NCBI RefSeq assembly: GCF_018798885.1
Contig: NZ_CP076361.1
Coordinates: 930,001 to 994,000 of the forward strand
DNA length: 64,000 bases
From: Gemmobacter fulvus
Lineage (GTDB): Bacteria; Pseudomonadota; Alphaproteobacteria; Rhodobacterales; Rhodobacteraceae
Reading direction: 5' to 3'
The translations under genes were made by a program, and so were the position numbers. This document shows positions 27,083 to 35,231 of this stretch, piece by piece. The stretch's first letter is position 1; each line of letters starts with the position of its first letter. Under the pieces are notes generated by a model. The model ran no database searches, was not told where the DNA came from, and saw only the letters and a program-made list of their open reading frames with translations.

Positions 27083-28048
27083 ATGGCCGACGCCAAGGAA
27101 TTTCAGGATCGTATGCTTTCGCTGGGCCTTGCCCGCGTATCCGAGGCGGCAGCCCTTGCCTCGGCCAAGCTGATCGGTCGCGGCAATGAAAAAGCCGCCG
27201 ATCAGGCCGCCGTCAATGCGATGCGCGACCAGCTCAACCTGCTCGACATCGCCGGTGTGGTGGTGATCGGTGAAGGCGAGCGGGACGAGGCCCCGATGCT
27301 GTTCATCGGTGAAGAGGTCGGCACCGGCAAAGGCCCGGCGGTCGACATCGCGCTGGACCCGCTGGAAGGCACCACGCTGACCGCGAAAGACATGCCGAAC
27401 GCGCTGACCGTGATCGCCATGGCCCCGCGCGGCACCATGCTGCACGCGCCGGATGTGTATATGGAAAAGCTGGCCATCGGGCCGGGCTTTGCCCCCGATA
27501 CCGTGACGATGGAAATGTCTCCGGCAGAGCGGGTTCACGCGCTGGCCAAGGCCAAGGGCTGCGAGGCCGCGGACATCACCGTGTGTATTCTGGAACGTCC
27601 GCGCCACGAGGATCTGATTGCCGAAGTCCGCTCCACCGGGGCGGCGATCCGGCTGATCACCGATGGTGATGTGGCGGGCGTCATCCACTGCGCTGAAAGC
27701 GAAACCACCGGGATCGACATGTATATGGGCTCGGGCGGCGCGCCCGAGGGCGTGCTGGCGGCAGCGGCGCTGAAGTGCATGGGCGGTCAGATCTATGGCA
27801 AGCTGCTGTTCCGCAACGATGACGAACGTGGCCGCGCCGCCAAGGCGGGGATCACCGATCTGAACCGCGTCTATACTCGCGACGAAATGGTCACCGCCGA
27901 TGTAATCTTTGCCGCAACCGGCGTGACGCAAGGCTCGATCCTGAAAGGCATCCAGACCGAGCCGGGCTGGATGACCACCGAAACCCTGCTGATGCGGTCG
28001 AAAACCGGATCCGTGCGGCGGATGAGCTATCGCAGCCCGGTGAAGTGA
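27083..28048 (+). CDS. glpX: Class II fructose-1,6-bisphosphatase
   Basis: 321 residues. Hydrolyses fructose-1,6-bisphosphate in gluconeogenesis. The GlpX fold is shown by VVIGEGERDEAPMLFIGEEVG (metal site), the DIALDPLEGTTLTAKDMPNALTVIA motif (near residue 88), the LERPRHEDLIAEVRSTGAAIRLITDGDV block and GSGGAPEGVLAAAALKCMGGQ. The ATG at 27083 follows AGGGACA; an in-frame upstream ATG at 26951 would add a non-homologous 44 residues. Ends with a clear intrinsic terminator. The common hom-glpX adjacency of alphaproteobacteria is kept. Confidence 0.96.
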   Translation: MADAKEFQDRMLSLGLARVSEAAALASAKLIGRGNEKAADQAAVNAMRDQLNLLDIAGVVVIGEGERDEAPMLFIGEEVGTGKGPAVDIALDPLEGTTLTAKDMPNALTVIAMAPRGTMLHAPDVYMEKLAIGPGFAPDTVTMEMSPAERVHALAKAKGCEAADITVCILERPRHEDLIAEVRSTGAAIRLITDGDVAGVIHCAESETTGIDMYMGSGGAPEGVLAAAALKCMGGQIYGKLLFRNDDERGRAAKAGITDLNRVYTRDEMVTADVIFAATGVTQGSILKGIQTEPGWMTTETLLMRSKTGSVRRMSYRSPVK

Positions 28049-28071
28049 CCCTGCACTCACCGCAGCCAAAG

Positions 28072-28095
28072 GCCCCCGGCGACGGGGGCTTTTTT
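28072..28095 (+). terminator. Intrinsic terminator of glpX
   Basis: GCCCCCG/CGGGGGC stem (28072-28078 with 28083-28089), GCGA tetraloop, followed by six T residues, 24 bp after the glpX stop. Confidence 0.92.
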
Positions 28096-28127
28096 ATGCC
28101 CGCTCCCCTGCCCGCCCCAAAAGCAAA

Positions 28128-28153
28128 CGGCCCGGAGCAGAAACTCCGGGCCG
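28128..28153 (-). terminator. Intrinsic terminator of gcrA
   Basis: A 10-bp perfect stem CGGCCCGGAG/CTCCGGGCCG around a 6-nt loop. On the minus strand it is followed by a T-rich tail (GTTTGCTTTT). It faces the glpX terminator across about 30 bp. Confidence 0.8.
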
Positions 28154-28178
28154 GGATCAGATCCGATATACAAGCGGT

Positions 28179-28802
28179 TCAGCGCCGACGGTCGCGCCGC
28201 GCGCTCATCGGCTGGAACGCCACCCCGACATGCGCGTCGCAATAGGGTTTGCCCGCCTGCGACGGCAGGCCACAGAACCAGAAATCCTCGGTCGCAGGAT
28301 CGCCGATCGGCCATTTGCAGGTGCGTTCGGTCAGTTCCATCAGCGTCAGCCGCTTGGCGCGCTTTTCCACTTCGCGCACCGAGGCCAGCGCCTCGGGGCT
28401 GATCTCATTGGCCGAAGGCTGCGGCGGCAGCGGCTGGCCTGCCGGAATGATCGCCTTGCGCAGCGGGATCGGCGCGACACCCGTGTTGCTGGCCACGGTC
28501 GCAGCGGGTTGCGACGGCGCACGGTCCGGCACCACGCGCGGCTCGGGCGCACGCGGGGCGGCGGCAACGGGTTCGGGCGTGGGTTTCACCGGCTCGGCGC
28601 GGGCTGCCGGGGCCTCCATCACCTCGTCTTCGTCTTCCTTGCCGCCCGTGCCGCCGACGCGGTTCGACAGACCCAGACGATGCACCTTGCCGATCACGGC
28701 GTTGCGCGTCACACCGCCAAGCTCTTTGGCGATCTGGCTTGCGCTCTGGCCTTCGGCCCACATCTTCTTGAGCGTCTCGACGCGCTCGTCGGTCCAGGAC
28801 AT
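28179..28802 (-). CDS. gcrA: Cell-cycle regulator GcrA
   Basis: 207 residues. GcrA is the alphaproteobacterial co-regulator that binds sigma-70 RNA polymerase and acts at promoters with GANTC methylation sites. The N-terminal DNA-binding domain is diagnostic (SWTDERVETLKKMWAEGQSASQIAKELG, then TRNAVIGKVHRLGL, residues 2-45). A Pro/Ala-rich linker (about 60-140) leads to the C-terminal sigma-2-binding domain (LTLMELTERTCKWPIGDPATEDFWFCG...GKPYCDAH) with four Cys/His positions that look metal-binding. Single-gene unit with its own terminator. Confidence 0.96.
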   Translation of the reverse strand: MSWTDERVETLKKMWAEGQSASQIAKELGGVTRNAVIGKVHRLGLSNRVGGTGGKEDEDEVMEAPAARAEPVKPTPEPVAAAPRAPEPRVVPDRAPSQPAATVASNTGVAPIPLRKAIIPAGQPLPPQPSANEISPEALASVREVEKRAKRLTLMELTERTCKWPIGDPATEDFWFCGLPSQAGKPYCDAHVGVAFQPMSARRDRRR

Positions 28803-28920
28803 GCTACTCTCCGGCTAGGATTTCCCGCAGGCCATCGGGGCCGGGGTTGGGCGCTATTTTACCTGCCCCTGCCGCAGATACAAGCGCCGAGCGTGACCTG
28901 TCGCGCAGCGGCAGCGCAGT

Positions 28921-29184
28921 TCAGTCCAGCCGGAACAGCTTGTCGCGCGCCGTGGCCCCGCGCAGCAGGGTCAGCCGGGTTTTCGCCACCCCCAGCGCCT
29001 CGGCCAGCAGATCCTGCACGGCGCGGTTGGCGCGGCCATCCTCGGGCACCACCGTCACATAGGCGCGCAGCCCATCCGCATCACGGATCAACGCATTGCG
29101 CGAGGCGCGCGGCGTCACCCGCAACGCAAATTCCGCCCCCGGCAACGCCAGCGCGCGCAGATCGGTCAGCGGCGGCTTGGCCAT
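28921..29184 (-). CDS. DUF167 (YggU-like) protein
   Basis: 87 residues. DUF167 fold: FALRVTPRASRNALIRDADG...LRAYVTVVPEDGRANRAVQDLLAEALGVAKTRLTLLRGATARDKLFRLD. The 'P..G.AN..V...L...L.v....v.l..G...r.K.v.i' pattern is complete. Function unknown in the family. It follows the lytic transglycosylase stop by only 3 bp, so the two are co-transcribed. Confidence 0.9.
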   Translation of the reverse strand: MAKPPLTDLRALALPGAEFALRVTPRASRNALIRDADGLRAYVTVVPEDGRANRAVQDLLAEALGVAKTRLTLLRGATARDKLFRLD

Positions 29185-29187
29185 GGC

Positions 29188-29652
29188 TCAGCTGCGCAGC
29201 CCGGTCTCTTCCAGCAGACCCATGCGCTTTGCCTCGTAATAATAGCCGCGCGAATACCAGCCGACCGCGCGGTCATGGTGCCCGCGCGATACCAGATAGG
29301 CCCCGCGCAGATATTTCACCCCGTATTTCAGGTTGGTCTCGGCATCCAGAAGGCTTTCGGGCGATCCACGATGGCCCATGGTCCGCGCCGTCTGCGGCAG
29401 GATCTGCATCAATCCGTAATAGGGGCCATTGCGCGCCCCCGGATTGTAGCCGCTTTCACGTTTGACGACCCGATGCACCAGCTTTTCCGGCACATCATAT
29501 TCCTGCGCATATTTGCGGATCAGCCGGTTCACCTCGGCCGAGCCTTCCGGCCCGCTGGGGCGCTTGGCCTCGGGGGTGCGCTTGCGGCCACAGGCGGCCA
29601 CAAGCGCCACGAACGACAGGCCCATCAGGCTGCGGCGGGTAAGAAGGGTCAT
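29188..29652 (-). CDS. Lytic murein transglycosylase-like lipoprotein (SLT domain)
   Basis: 154 residues. MTLLTRRSLMGLSFVALVAACGRKR has a lipobox-like LVAAC, so it is probably a periplasm-facing lipoprotein. The SLT fold is clear: LVHRVVKRESGYNPGARNGPYYGLMQILPQTARTMG with the catalytic Glu in KRESGY, then LLDAETNLKYGVKYLRGAYLVSRGHHDRAVGWYSRGYY. Such enzymes cleave peptidoglycan glycan strands to 1,6-anhydro products. The TRRSLMGLSF start also resembles a weak Tat motif. The ATG at 29652 was chosen for the signal; the longer open frame has no support. Upstream of DUF167 in one unit. Confidence 0.88.
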   Translation of the reverse strand: MTLLTRRSLMGLSFVALVAACGRKRTPEAKRPSGPEGSAEVNRLIRKYAQEYDVPEKLVHRVVKRESGYNPGARNGPYYGLMQILPQTARTMGHRGSPESLLDAETNLKYGVKYLRGAYLVSRGHHDRAVGWYSRGYYYEAKRMGLLEETGLRS

Positions 29653-29851
29653 GGGGCAGGCTCCGATCCGATTTCCCCTGTGATAGCCAGTTGCGCGCAG
29701 GTGCGAAAGCCCCCGGCATGGCGCGGATGCAGGCTGCCGCCTATGGCGCAACCCTGCCCCGCGATTTCCGGCGGCACGGGCTTCCCCCGGGCCGCGCCCG
29801 CGCCTATCTTGCGGCGGCGGCACGCAATGCCGTGCCGCCAAGGACTGACCG

Positions 29852-30430
29852 ATGCCCAACCCGAACCCTGCCGCGCTGGACTTTCTGCTGACCCGCCGCT
29901 CCCGCCCGGCCAAGACCCTGTCACTGCCGGTGCCCACCCCGGCAGAGCTGACCCCGATCCTGACCGCCGCCCTGCGGGTGCCCGATCATGGCAAGCTGGA
30001 ACCCTGGCGGCTACTGGTGCTGACGCGCCCGGCAATGATCCGGCTGGCCGATCTGGCCGAAGCCCGCGCCCGCGCCACCGGCGGCACCGAGGAACGGATC
30101 GCCAAGGGCCGGGGGCAGTTCGATCAGGGCAATCTGGCGGTTGTGGTGATCGCCAGCCCCAAGGCGCAGGACAAGGTGCCCGAAATTGAACAGATCCTGT
30201 CGGCGGGGGCGGCCTGCCTTGGCCTTGTGAACGCCGCGCTGGCGGCAGGCTGGGGCGCGTGCTGGCTGACAGGCTGGGTCAGCCATGATCGCGGCTTTGC
30301 AGAACCCGCCTTTGGCCTTGCGCCGCAGGAAACCGTGGCGGGCATCGTGCATATCGGCACCGAAACCACGCCACCGCCAGACCGGCCCCGCCCAGACATT
30401 GCCCGCCTGACCCAATGGATCACGGAGTAA
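29852..30430 (+). CDS. Nitroreductase family protein (YdjA-like)
   Basis: 192 residues. FMN-dependent NAD(P)H oxidoreductase family. The N-terminal FMN phosphate-binding residues are in FLLTRRSRPAKTL; RVPDHGKLEPWRLLVLT is the 'HHxxxPWrF'-type block; GQFDQGNLAVVVIASPK and the C-terminal GAACLGLVNAALAAGWGACWLTGW complete the YdjA-type signature. The physiological substrate is unknown. The next gene starts 4 bp after its stop, so it is co-transcribed with the CysZ-like membrane protein. Confidence 0.9.
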   Translation: MPNPNPAALDFLLTRRSRPAKTLSLPVPTPAELTPILTAALRVPDHGKLEPWRLLVLTRPAMIRLADLAEARARATGGTEERIAKGRGQFDQGNLAVVVIASPKAQDKVPEIEQILSAGAACLGLVNAALAAGWGACWLTGWVSHDRGFAEPAFGLAPQETVAGIVHIGTETTPPPDRPRPDIARLTQWITE

Positions 30431-30434
30431 GCCG

Positions 30435-31130
30435 ATGATTTTCAGTGATTTTGGCAAGGCGCTTGGCCAGATCGGCGACCCGCGCTTTCGCCGGGTGCTG
30501 TTGCTGGGTCTGGCCCTGACCATTGCCCTGCTGATCGGGGTCTATGCCGGAACGCTGGCGCTGATCGAATGGTTCGCGCCAGCTTCGGTCGAGATCCCGT
30601 TTGTCGGGCCGGTGGGCGGTCTGGACACGTTGCTGTCCATCGGATCGGTGCTGCTGATCACCGGCCTGTCGGTGTTCCTGATGATGCCGGTGGCCGCGCT
30701 GTTTTCAGGGCTGTTCATGGAGGATGTGGTGCAGGCGGTCGAGGATCGCCATTATGCCGCCCTGCCCCCCGCGCCGCGCCTGAAACTGTCAGACAGCCTA
30801 ATCGACGCGCTGAACTTCTTTGGCCTGCTGATCGCGGCCAACCTGTTTGCGCTGGCGCTTTATCCCTTTGCCGGGCCGTTGATCCCGGTGGTGTTCTGGG
30901 CGGTGAACGGCTTTCTGCTGGGCCGTGAATATTTCACGCTGGTGGCCATGCGCAGGCTCGGGCGTCAGGGGGCAAAGGCGCTGCGCCGCCGTCACAGCGC
31001 CGCCATCTGGATCGCAGGCACGCTGATGGCGGCCCCGCTGTCCATTCCGCTGCTCAATCTGGTGATCCCGGTGCTGGGAGTTGCCACCTTCACCCATATG
31101 TTCCACCGCCTGAACCGCGCGCAGGGCTGA
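30435..31130 (+). CDS. EI24 domain membrane protein (CysZ-like)
   Basis: 231 residues with about four long hydrophobic segments (about 22-48, 68-98, 122-160, 196-220). The pattern F..AL..l.DPR.R.vl...l..a and LSDSLIDALNFFGLLIAANLFALALYPFAGPLIPVVFWAVNGFLLGREYFTLVAMRR is the EI24/CysZ signature. CysZ in enterics takes up sulfate; for this alphaproteobacterial branch the role is not established. Second gene after the nitroreductase; ends at a bidirectional hairpin. Confidence 0.85.
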   Translation: MIFSDFGKALGQIGDPRFRRVLLLGLALTIALLIGVYAGTLALIEWFAPASVEIPFVGPVGGLDTLLSIGSVLLITGLSVFLMMPVAALFSGLFMEDVVQAVEDRHYAALPPAPRLKLSDSLIDALNFFGLLIAANLFALALYPFAGPLIPVVFWAVNGFLLGREYFTLVAMRRLGRQGAKALRRRHSAAIWIAGTLMAAPLSIPLLNLVIPVLGVATFTHMFHRLNRAQG

Positions 31131-31138
31131 GACGGGCA

Positions 31139-31158
31139 AAGGGGGCACCTGCCCCCTT
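31139..31158. terminator. Bidirectional hairpin between convergent EI24 and DUF1467 genes
   Basis: Perfect 9-bp palindrome AAGGGGGCA/TGCCCCCTT with a 2-bp centre, 8 bp after the EI24 stop and overlapping the DUF1467 stop. Short T runs on both sides suggest a shared convergent terminator. Confidence 0.65.
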
Positions 31159-31447
31159 AGTCTACCTGCCCCAGCGGGGCCGGGCCCATGCGCCCCATGA
31201 AATCAATGTCGCGCACGCTCAGGATGCCGCTGGTGATGAACCAGATCAGCCCGACCCAGACCACCAGCGTGATCAGCGTGGTAATCCTGGCCTTCTTGCC
31301 CACCAGATGATCCGCAGGCGCCGATTTCGGCGTGCCCGGCACCACATCGCCATGATCCGCCTGCGCGGTGAACCGGATGGGAAGCACAACAAAAAACACC
31401 ATGAACCAGGTCACGGCAAACAGGATGAGGGCGGCGGTGATGGTCAT
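31157..31447 (-). CDS. DUF1467 family membrane protein
   Basis: 96 residues, two hydrophobic segments (about 4-24 and 55-77). The N-terminus TITAALILFAVTWFMVFFVVLPIRFTAQADHGDVVPGTPKSAPADH is the DUF1467 signature. Function unknown in the family. It starts 3 bp after the mce stop and is co-transcribed with it, a conserved pairing in Rhodobacteraceae as I recall. Confidence 0.88.
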   Translation of the reverse strand: MTITAALILFAVTWFMVFFVVLPIRFTAQADHGDVVPGTPKSAPADHLVGKKARITTLITLVVWVGLIWFITSGILSVRDIDFMGRMGPAPLGQVD

Positions 31448-31450
31448 GGC

Positions 31451-31855
31451 TCAGACCTGTTCCAGTTCCACCAGACAGCCATTGAAATCCTTGGGATGCA
31501 GGAACAACACCGGCTTGCCATGCGCGCCGATCTTCGGCTCGCCCGAACCAAGCACCCGCGCGCCCGAGGCTTTCAGCGTGTCGCGCGCCGCCAGGATGTC
31601 ATCGACCTCATAGCAGATGTGATGGATGCCGCCTGCCGGGTTCTTGTCCAGAAACCCTTGGATCGGCGAGTTTTCTCCCAGCGGATACAGCAGTTCGATC
31701 TTGGTGTTCGGCAGGTCGATGAACACCACGGTCACGCCATGATCCGGCTCGTGCTGCGGCTCACGCACCGAAGCGCCCAGCGTGTTGCGGTATTGCGCAC
31801 TTGCCGCCTCAAGATCCGGCACGGCAATTGCCACATGGTTCAAACGTCCGATCAT
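31451..31855 (-). CDS. mce: Methylmalonyl-CoA epimerase
   Basis: 134 residues. Interconverts the epimers of methylmalonyl-CoA in the propionyl-CoA and ethylmalonyl-CoA routes to succinyl-CoA. VOC-fold motifs are visible: IGRLNHVAIAVPDLEAASAQYRNTLGA (first metal His), VVFIDLPNTKIELLYPLGENSPIQGFLDKNPAGGIHHICYEVDD (second His and Glu), and PVLFLHPKDFNGCLVELEQ (last Glu). The length equals the family norm, and the start ATG fits it. Leads a two-gene unit with DUF1467. Confidence 0.93.
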   Translation of the reverse strand: MIGRLNHVAIAVPDLEAASAQYRNTLGASVREPQHEPDHGVTVVFIDLPNTKIELLYPLGENSPIQGFLDKNPAGGIHHICYEVDDILAARDTLKASGARVLGSGEPKIGAHGKPVLFLHPKDFNGCLVELEQV

Positions 31856-32053
31856 TTCTGCGCTCTCCTCTGCCGGGTCCGAGTTGGGTCTGTCTGCGGC
31901 AAGGCGGGCCAAAGCCTTGCGCGCATTGCTTATGCGGTGTCGGGCCTGATCCCGCAAGAGGGGCTTCGGTCGCAGGCCCTGCCACAGGTCTGCGGGCATT
32001 AGCGGGTCGTTAGGGGTTTTCTGCGCTACTGATGCGACAGCCAAGGAGGCCTT

Positions 32054-32770
32054 ATGCCAGCGCCAACCGCATCCGCCGTTCACCTGCCGCCGGCTCTGCC
32101 GATCACCGATATGGCCCTGATGGCCCGATCACCGCTGCGCGGGTTGACCATTCTTGCGGTGGAGGACAGCCGTTTCGCCTGCGACGCGCTGCGCCTGCTG
32201 TGCCAGCGCTCCGGTGCACGGCTCCGGCGGGCCGAGACATTGCAGGCCGCACGGGCGCATCTGCGGCTCTACCGGCCCGATGTGGTGCTGGCGGATATGG
32301 GCCTGCCCGACGGGCGCGGCGAGGATCTGATCCGGGATCTGGCGGCGCTGGCGCGACCGCGCCCGGTGATTCTGGGCATCAGCGGCGCGCCAGAGCGTTG
32401 CGCCACCGCGATGGCGGCGGGGGCCGACGGGTTTCTGGGCAAGCCGTTTCCCGGCCCTGCGGCGTTTCAGGCCAGCCTGCTGGCGCTGCTGCCAGGTCGC
32501 AACGGAAGGGCCTGCATGGACGATGGCGATGCGCCTGCCGCCGATCCGCTGGCGCTGCGCGACGATCTGGCCCATGCCGCCGCCCTGCTGGCCGCACACC
32601 CGACCGGCAGCGTGGCGGACTATGTCAGCTGCTTTGTGCTGGGTGTGGCACGCACGGCAGGGGATGTGCCGCTGGCAACTGCCGTCGACAAGGCAGATCT
32701 TGCCGAGTTGCTGGCGGCGCGGCTGGCCACACCGCCTGCCCAGCTGATTGCCCCGCGCCCCGCAGATTAG
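32054..32770 (+). CDS. Orphan response regulator receiver protein
   Basis: 238 residues. The receiver domain spans about residues 30-150: TILAVEDSRFACDALRLL (acidic pair), phospho-acceptor in VVLADMGLPDGRGEDLI (Asp near 81), GISGA and a lysine in GADGFLGKPF (about 129). The remaining 85 residues (DPLALRDDLAHAAALLAAHP..YVSCFVLGVARTAGDVPLATAV) are helical and match no output domain I know. No histidine kinase is adjacent. The first 29 residues are not part of the receiver; a start at one of the later Met codons (20 or 23) is possible. Confidence 0.8.
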   Translation: MPAPTASAVHLPPALPITDMALMARSPLRGLTILAVEDSRFACDALRLLCQRSGARLRRAETLQAARAHLRLYRPDVVLADMGLPDGRGEDLIRDLAALARPRPVILGISGAPERCATAMAAGADGFLGKPFPGPAAFQASLLALLPGRNGRACMDDGDAPAADPLALRDDLAHAAALLAAHPTGSVADYVSCFVLGVARTAGDVPLATAVDKADLAELLAARLATPPAQLIAPRPAD

Positions 32771-32788
32771 CCCCGTGACATGGGTGGT

Positions 32789-33142
32789 TCAGCGCAGCAC
32801 ACATTCGGCATAGATCATCGCCTCGTCATCGCCGCTGCCATACAGCATCATGGCGGTGTCACCCTTGGTCCACCACACAAAGGGCAGTGCCGGATCGACC
32901 GACAGATAACGCGCGCCCGACGCGCTTTGTGCAATCGAAAACCCGATCTGCCGCCCCTCGAAGCCCAGCACGGCGAAGCTGTCGGCCCCAATGTTGATAT
33001 AGGTGGCCAAGACCTGCGCACCACGATCACAGTGATAGGTCTGTGTCAGCAGATCGGTCGCTGGTTGTGCAGGCTCTGGCGCGGTATCGGCCAGAACCGG
33101 CAGGGCAAAGGACAGGGCGATGGGCGTGATCAGGCGCAGCAT
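32789..33142 (-). CDS. MliC-like secreted protein (lysozyme inhibitor family)
   Basis: 117 residues, starting at an ATG behind a GGAGG Shine-Dalgarno. A signal peptide (MLRLITPIALSFALPVLADT) is followed by a domain with the MliC pattern: YHCDRGAQVLATYINIGADSFAVLGFEGRQIGFSIAQSASGARYLS...FVWWTKGDTAMMLYG...YAECVLR. MliC proteins inhibit C-type lysozyme in the periplasm. Two cysteines (YHCDRG and AECVLR) fit the family disulfide. It converges on the response-regulator gene with an 18-bp gap. Confidence 0.8.
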   Translation of the reverse strand: MLRLITPIALSFALPVLADTAPEPAQPATDLLTQTYHCDRGAQVLATYINIGADSFAVLGFEGRQIGFSIAQSASGARYLSVDPALPFVWWTKGDTAMMLYGSGDDEAMIYAECVLR

Positions 33143-33223
33143 AGGATCCTCCGGCGAGCTCTGCGGCAGACTACCGGCGCGCCGTCGTCCCCGCAACGCC
33201 ATGGCCCCGCCCCTGCCCTGACG

Positions 33224-33934
33224 TTACAGCGCCGGATCGCTGCCGCTGCGCACCAGCCCGGTCAGATCGCCCAGTTTTTCACGCTGCCGTCCCTCGGGGC
33301 TGAAGTTCTCGGGGGCCAGCCACGCCCGGAACGCCTCGCGCAGGCCCGGCCATTCGCTGTCGATCACCGAAAACCATGCCGTATCACGGTTGCAGCCCTT
33401 GGTGATCATATGCTGCCGGAAGATGCCTTCAAAGCTGAACCCCAGCCGCTGTGCGGCCCGGCGCGACGGCATGTTGAGCGCGTTGCACTTCCATTCATAC
33501 CGGCGATACCCCGCATCAAAGGCCCATTGCATCATCAGGAACATCGCCTCGGTCGTGGCGCAGGTCTTTTGCAGTTCGGGGGCGAAACACAGATGCCCGA
33601 CCTCGATCACGCCATGGCCCTGATCAATCCGCAGGAACGAGGCCTGCCCGGCGGCATGGCCCGTGGCCAGATCGCGCAGCGCGAAAAACACCGGATCGCG
33701 GCTCGCCTCATGGTCCTTCACCCAGCGATGATAGGCGGCGGTCGAGGTGAAGGGGCCATAACCAAGGTAATCCCACACCGCATCATCCGCCGCAAAGGCA
33801 CGGTGCAGATCGGCGGCGTGCAACTCGGCCTCCAGCGGTTCAAGCTGCACATGCGCCCCGCGCAACAGCACACCGGACGGATGCGGCGGTGCCTTGAACC
33901 CATCCAGCCGTGCCCCGATATCCCGCGCCTGCAT
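33224..33934 (-). CDS. GNAT family N-acetyltransferase (RimJ/RimL-like)
   Basis: 236 residues. GNAT fold of the RimL type: VLLRGAHVQLEPLEAELHAADLHRAF at the start, FFALRDLATGHAAGQASFLRIDQGHGVIEVGHLCFAPELQKTCATTEAMFLMMQWAFDAGYRRYEWKCNALNMPSRRAAQRLGFSFEGIFRQHMI, with the acetyl-CoA loop near QKTCATTEA. The substrate is unknown; similar proteins act on protein N-termini or small amines. Transcribed separately from the DUF1501 gene, 63 bp away on the same strand. Confidence 0.88.
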   Translation of the reverse strand: MQARDIGARLDGFKAPPHPSGVLLRGAHVQLEPLEAELHAADLHRAFAADDAVWDYLGYGPFTSTAAYHRWVKDHEASRDPVFFALRDLATGHAAGQASFLRIDQGHGVIEVGHLCFAPELQKTCATTEAMFLMMQWAFDAGYRRYEWKCNALNMPSRRAAQRLGFSFEGIFRQHMITKGCNRDTAWFSVIDSEWPGLREAFRAWLAPENFSPEGRQREKLGDLTGLVRSGSDPAL

Positions 33935-33997
33935 CCCGCTCTCTCCCGCATTTTCGCCACGTTAGGCGGCAAAGATGCAAAGCGCAACGGGCCGCGC

Positions 33998-35221
33998 TCA
34001 GCGCAGAAGGCCGGGGTCGTCCTGCATGCTCAGCCCCGGAAAGACCGCGTTTTCCAGAACCGAGCGGTCCAGCCCATAGAGCCCGCGCATCGCCCAGGCG
34101 GCCCAGTGGCGCACATCGGTCGTGGGCATCAGGTCGCGCCGGTCATAAAGATCGGCTTCGGCCAGCCCGGGCCAGCGGCCCATCACCCGCCCGCCTTTCA
34201 GCGCCCCCCCCGCCAGAAGCATCGCGCCGCCCGTGCCATGGTCGGTGCCGCGCGTGCCGTTTTCGGCGACGGTGCGCCCGAATTCCGTCATCGCCAGCAC
34301 CAGCGTGCGGTCCCAATCGCCCGCCAGCCCACTGCGCAATTGCAGCACCAGCCGCTCCAGCCCGGTCAGGCTTTGCCCCAGAGACCCGCGCTGCGCACGA
34401 TGCGTATCCCAGCCCGACAGCGAAAACGCCGCGATGCGGGTTTCTCCGCGCAGCCGCTCTGCCGCGAACTGCGCCAGTTTGTCGAGATCGGCCAGCCGCT
34501 TCGGGGCCTTGGCCGCGCCCGCCTGCATCGTCTCGCCCGACATCCGGTCCAGATCCATCTCGGCGGCCAGTTCCATCGCCTCCTGCGCCGCATCACGGAA
34601 CAGATCGTCGTCGTGATAGATATGTTCCAGCAGCAGGCGGCTTTGTGGCGTCAGCGCCAGTTTCAGATCGGGGGTCCAGTTGCGAACGGTGGCCGCGCCC
34701 GTCAGCAGCGGCAAAGCCTCGCGCCCCACGGCATAGGCGGTTTCGGCGGTCAGGCCCGGCACCACCTGCAACATACGGTTCAGCCAGCCATCGCGCACTT
34801 CGGCCTGCGGCACATCCAGCCCGGTGCCCGCCTCCAGAATATCCTGCCCGTCAAAATGGCTGCGTTTGTCGCGGTAAGGGGTGGAGGTCGCATGCACAAA
34901 GCCCAACTCGCCCTTCTGCCACAGTGGCAGCAGCGCGGCGAGATTGGGGTGCAGGCCGAAATAGCCGTCCAGTGTCTGTGCCCCGGTCTGCACGCCAAGG
35001 GTGGGGCGATAGCGGGTGAACAGCGGATCGCCCAGCGGCTGCACCGCATCCAGCCCGTCCATCGCCCCGCGCAGGATCACCACCACCAGCCGGTTTTCGC
35101 CCAAGGCCGGGGCCCCGGCGGCCAGCGTGACCGTGGTCAGCAGCGGATGCGCCGCCGCCGAACAGCCAAGCAAGGTGGCAGCGCTGCCGCGCAGAAACAG
35201 TCTCCGGTTCAGATCTGTCAT
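33998..35221 (-). CDS. DUF1501 domain protein with Tat signal
   Basis: 407 residues. NRRLFLRGSAATLLGCSAAAHPLL is a twin-arginine signal, so it is exported folded. The DUF1501 core is clear: RLVVVILRGAMDGLDAVQPLGDP, YFGLHPNLAALLPLWQKGELGFVHATSTPYRDKRSHFDGQDILE, and TRIAAFSLSGWDTHRAQRGSLGQSLTGLERLV...VLAMTEFGRTVAENGTRGTDHGTGGAMLL, an alkaline-phosphatase-like fold. It always travels with DUF1800; here the partner lies upstream, 10 bp away. The function of the pair is not established. The ATG has a GGAGG at ideal distance. Confidence 0.92.
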   Translation of the reverse strand: MTDLNRRLFLRGSAATLLGCSAAAHPLLTTVTLAAGAPALGENRLVVVILRGAMDGLDAVQPLGDPLFTRYRPTLGVQTGAQTLDGYFGLHPNLAALLPLWQKGELGFVHATSTPYRDKRSHFDGQDILEAGTGLDVPQAEVRDGWLNRMLQVVPGLTAETAYAVGREALPLLTGAATVRNWTPDLKLALTPQSRLLLEHIYHDDDLFRDAAQEAMELAAEMDLDRMSGETMQAGAAKAPKRLADLDKLAQFAAERLRGETRIAAFSLSGWDTHRAQRGSLGQSLTGLERLVLQLRSGLAGDWDRTLVLAMTEFGRTVAENGTRGTDHGTGGAMLLAGGALKGGRVMGRWPGLAEADLYDRRDLMPTTDVRHWAAWAMRGLYGLDRSVLENAVFPGLSMQDDPGLLR

Positions 35222-35231
35222 CTTCGCCTCC

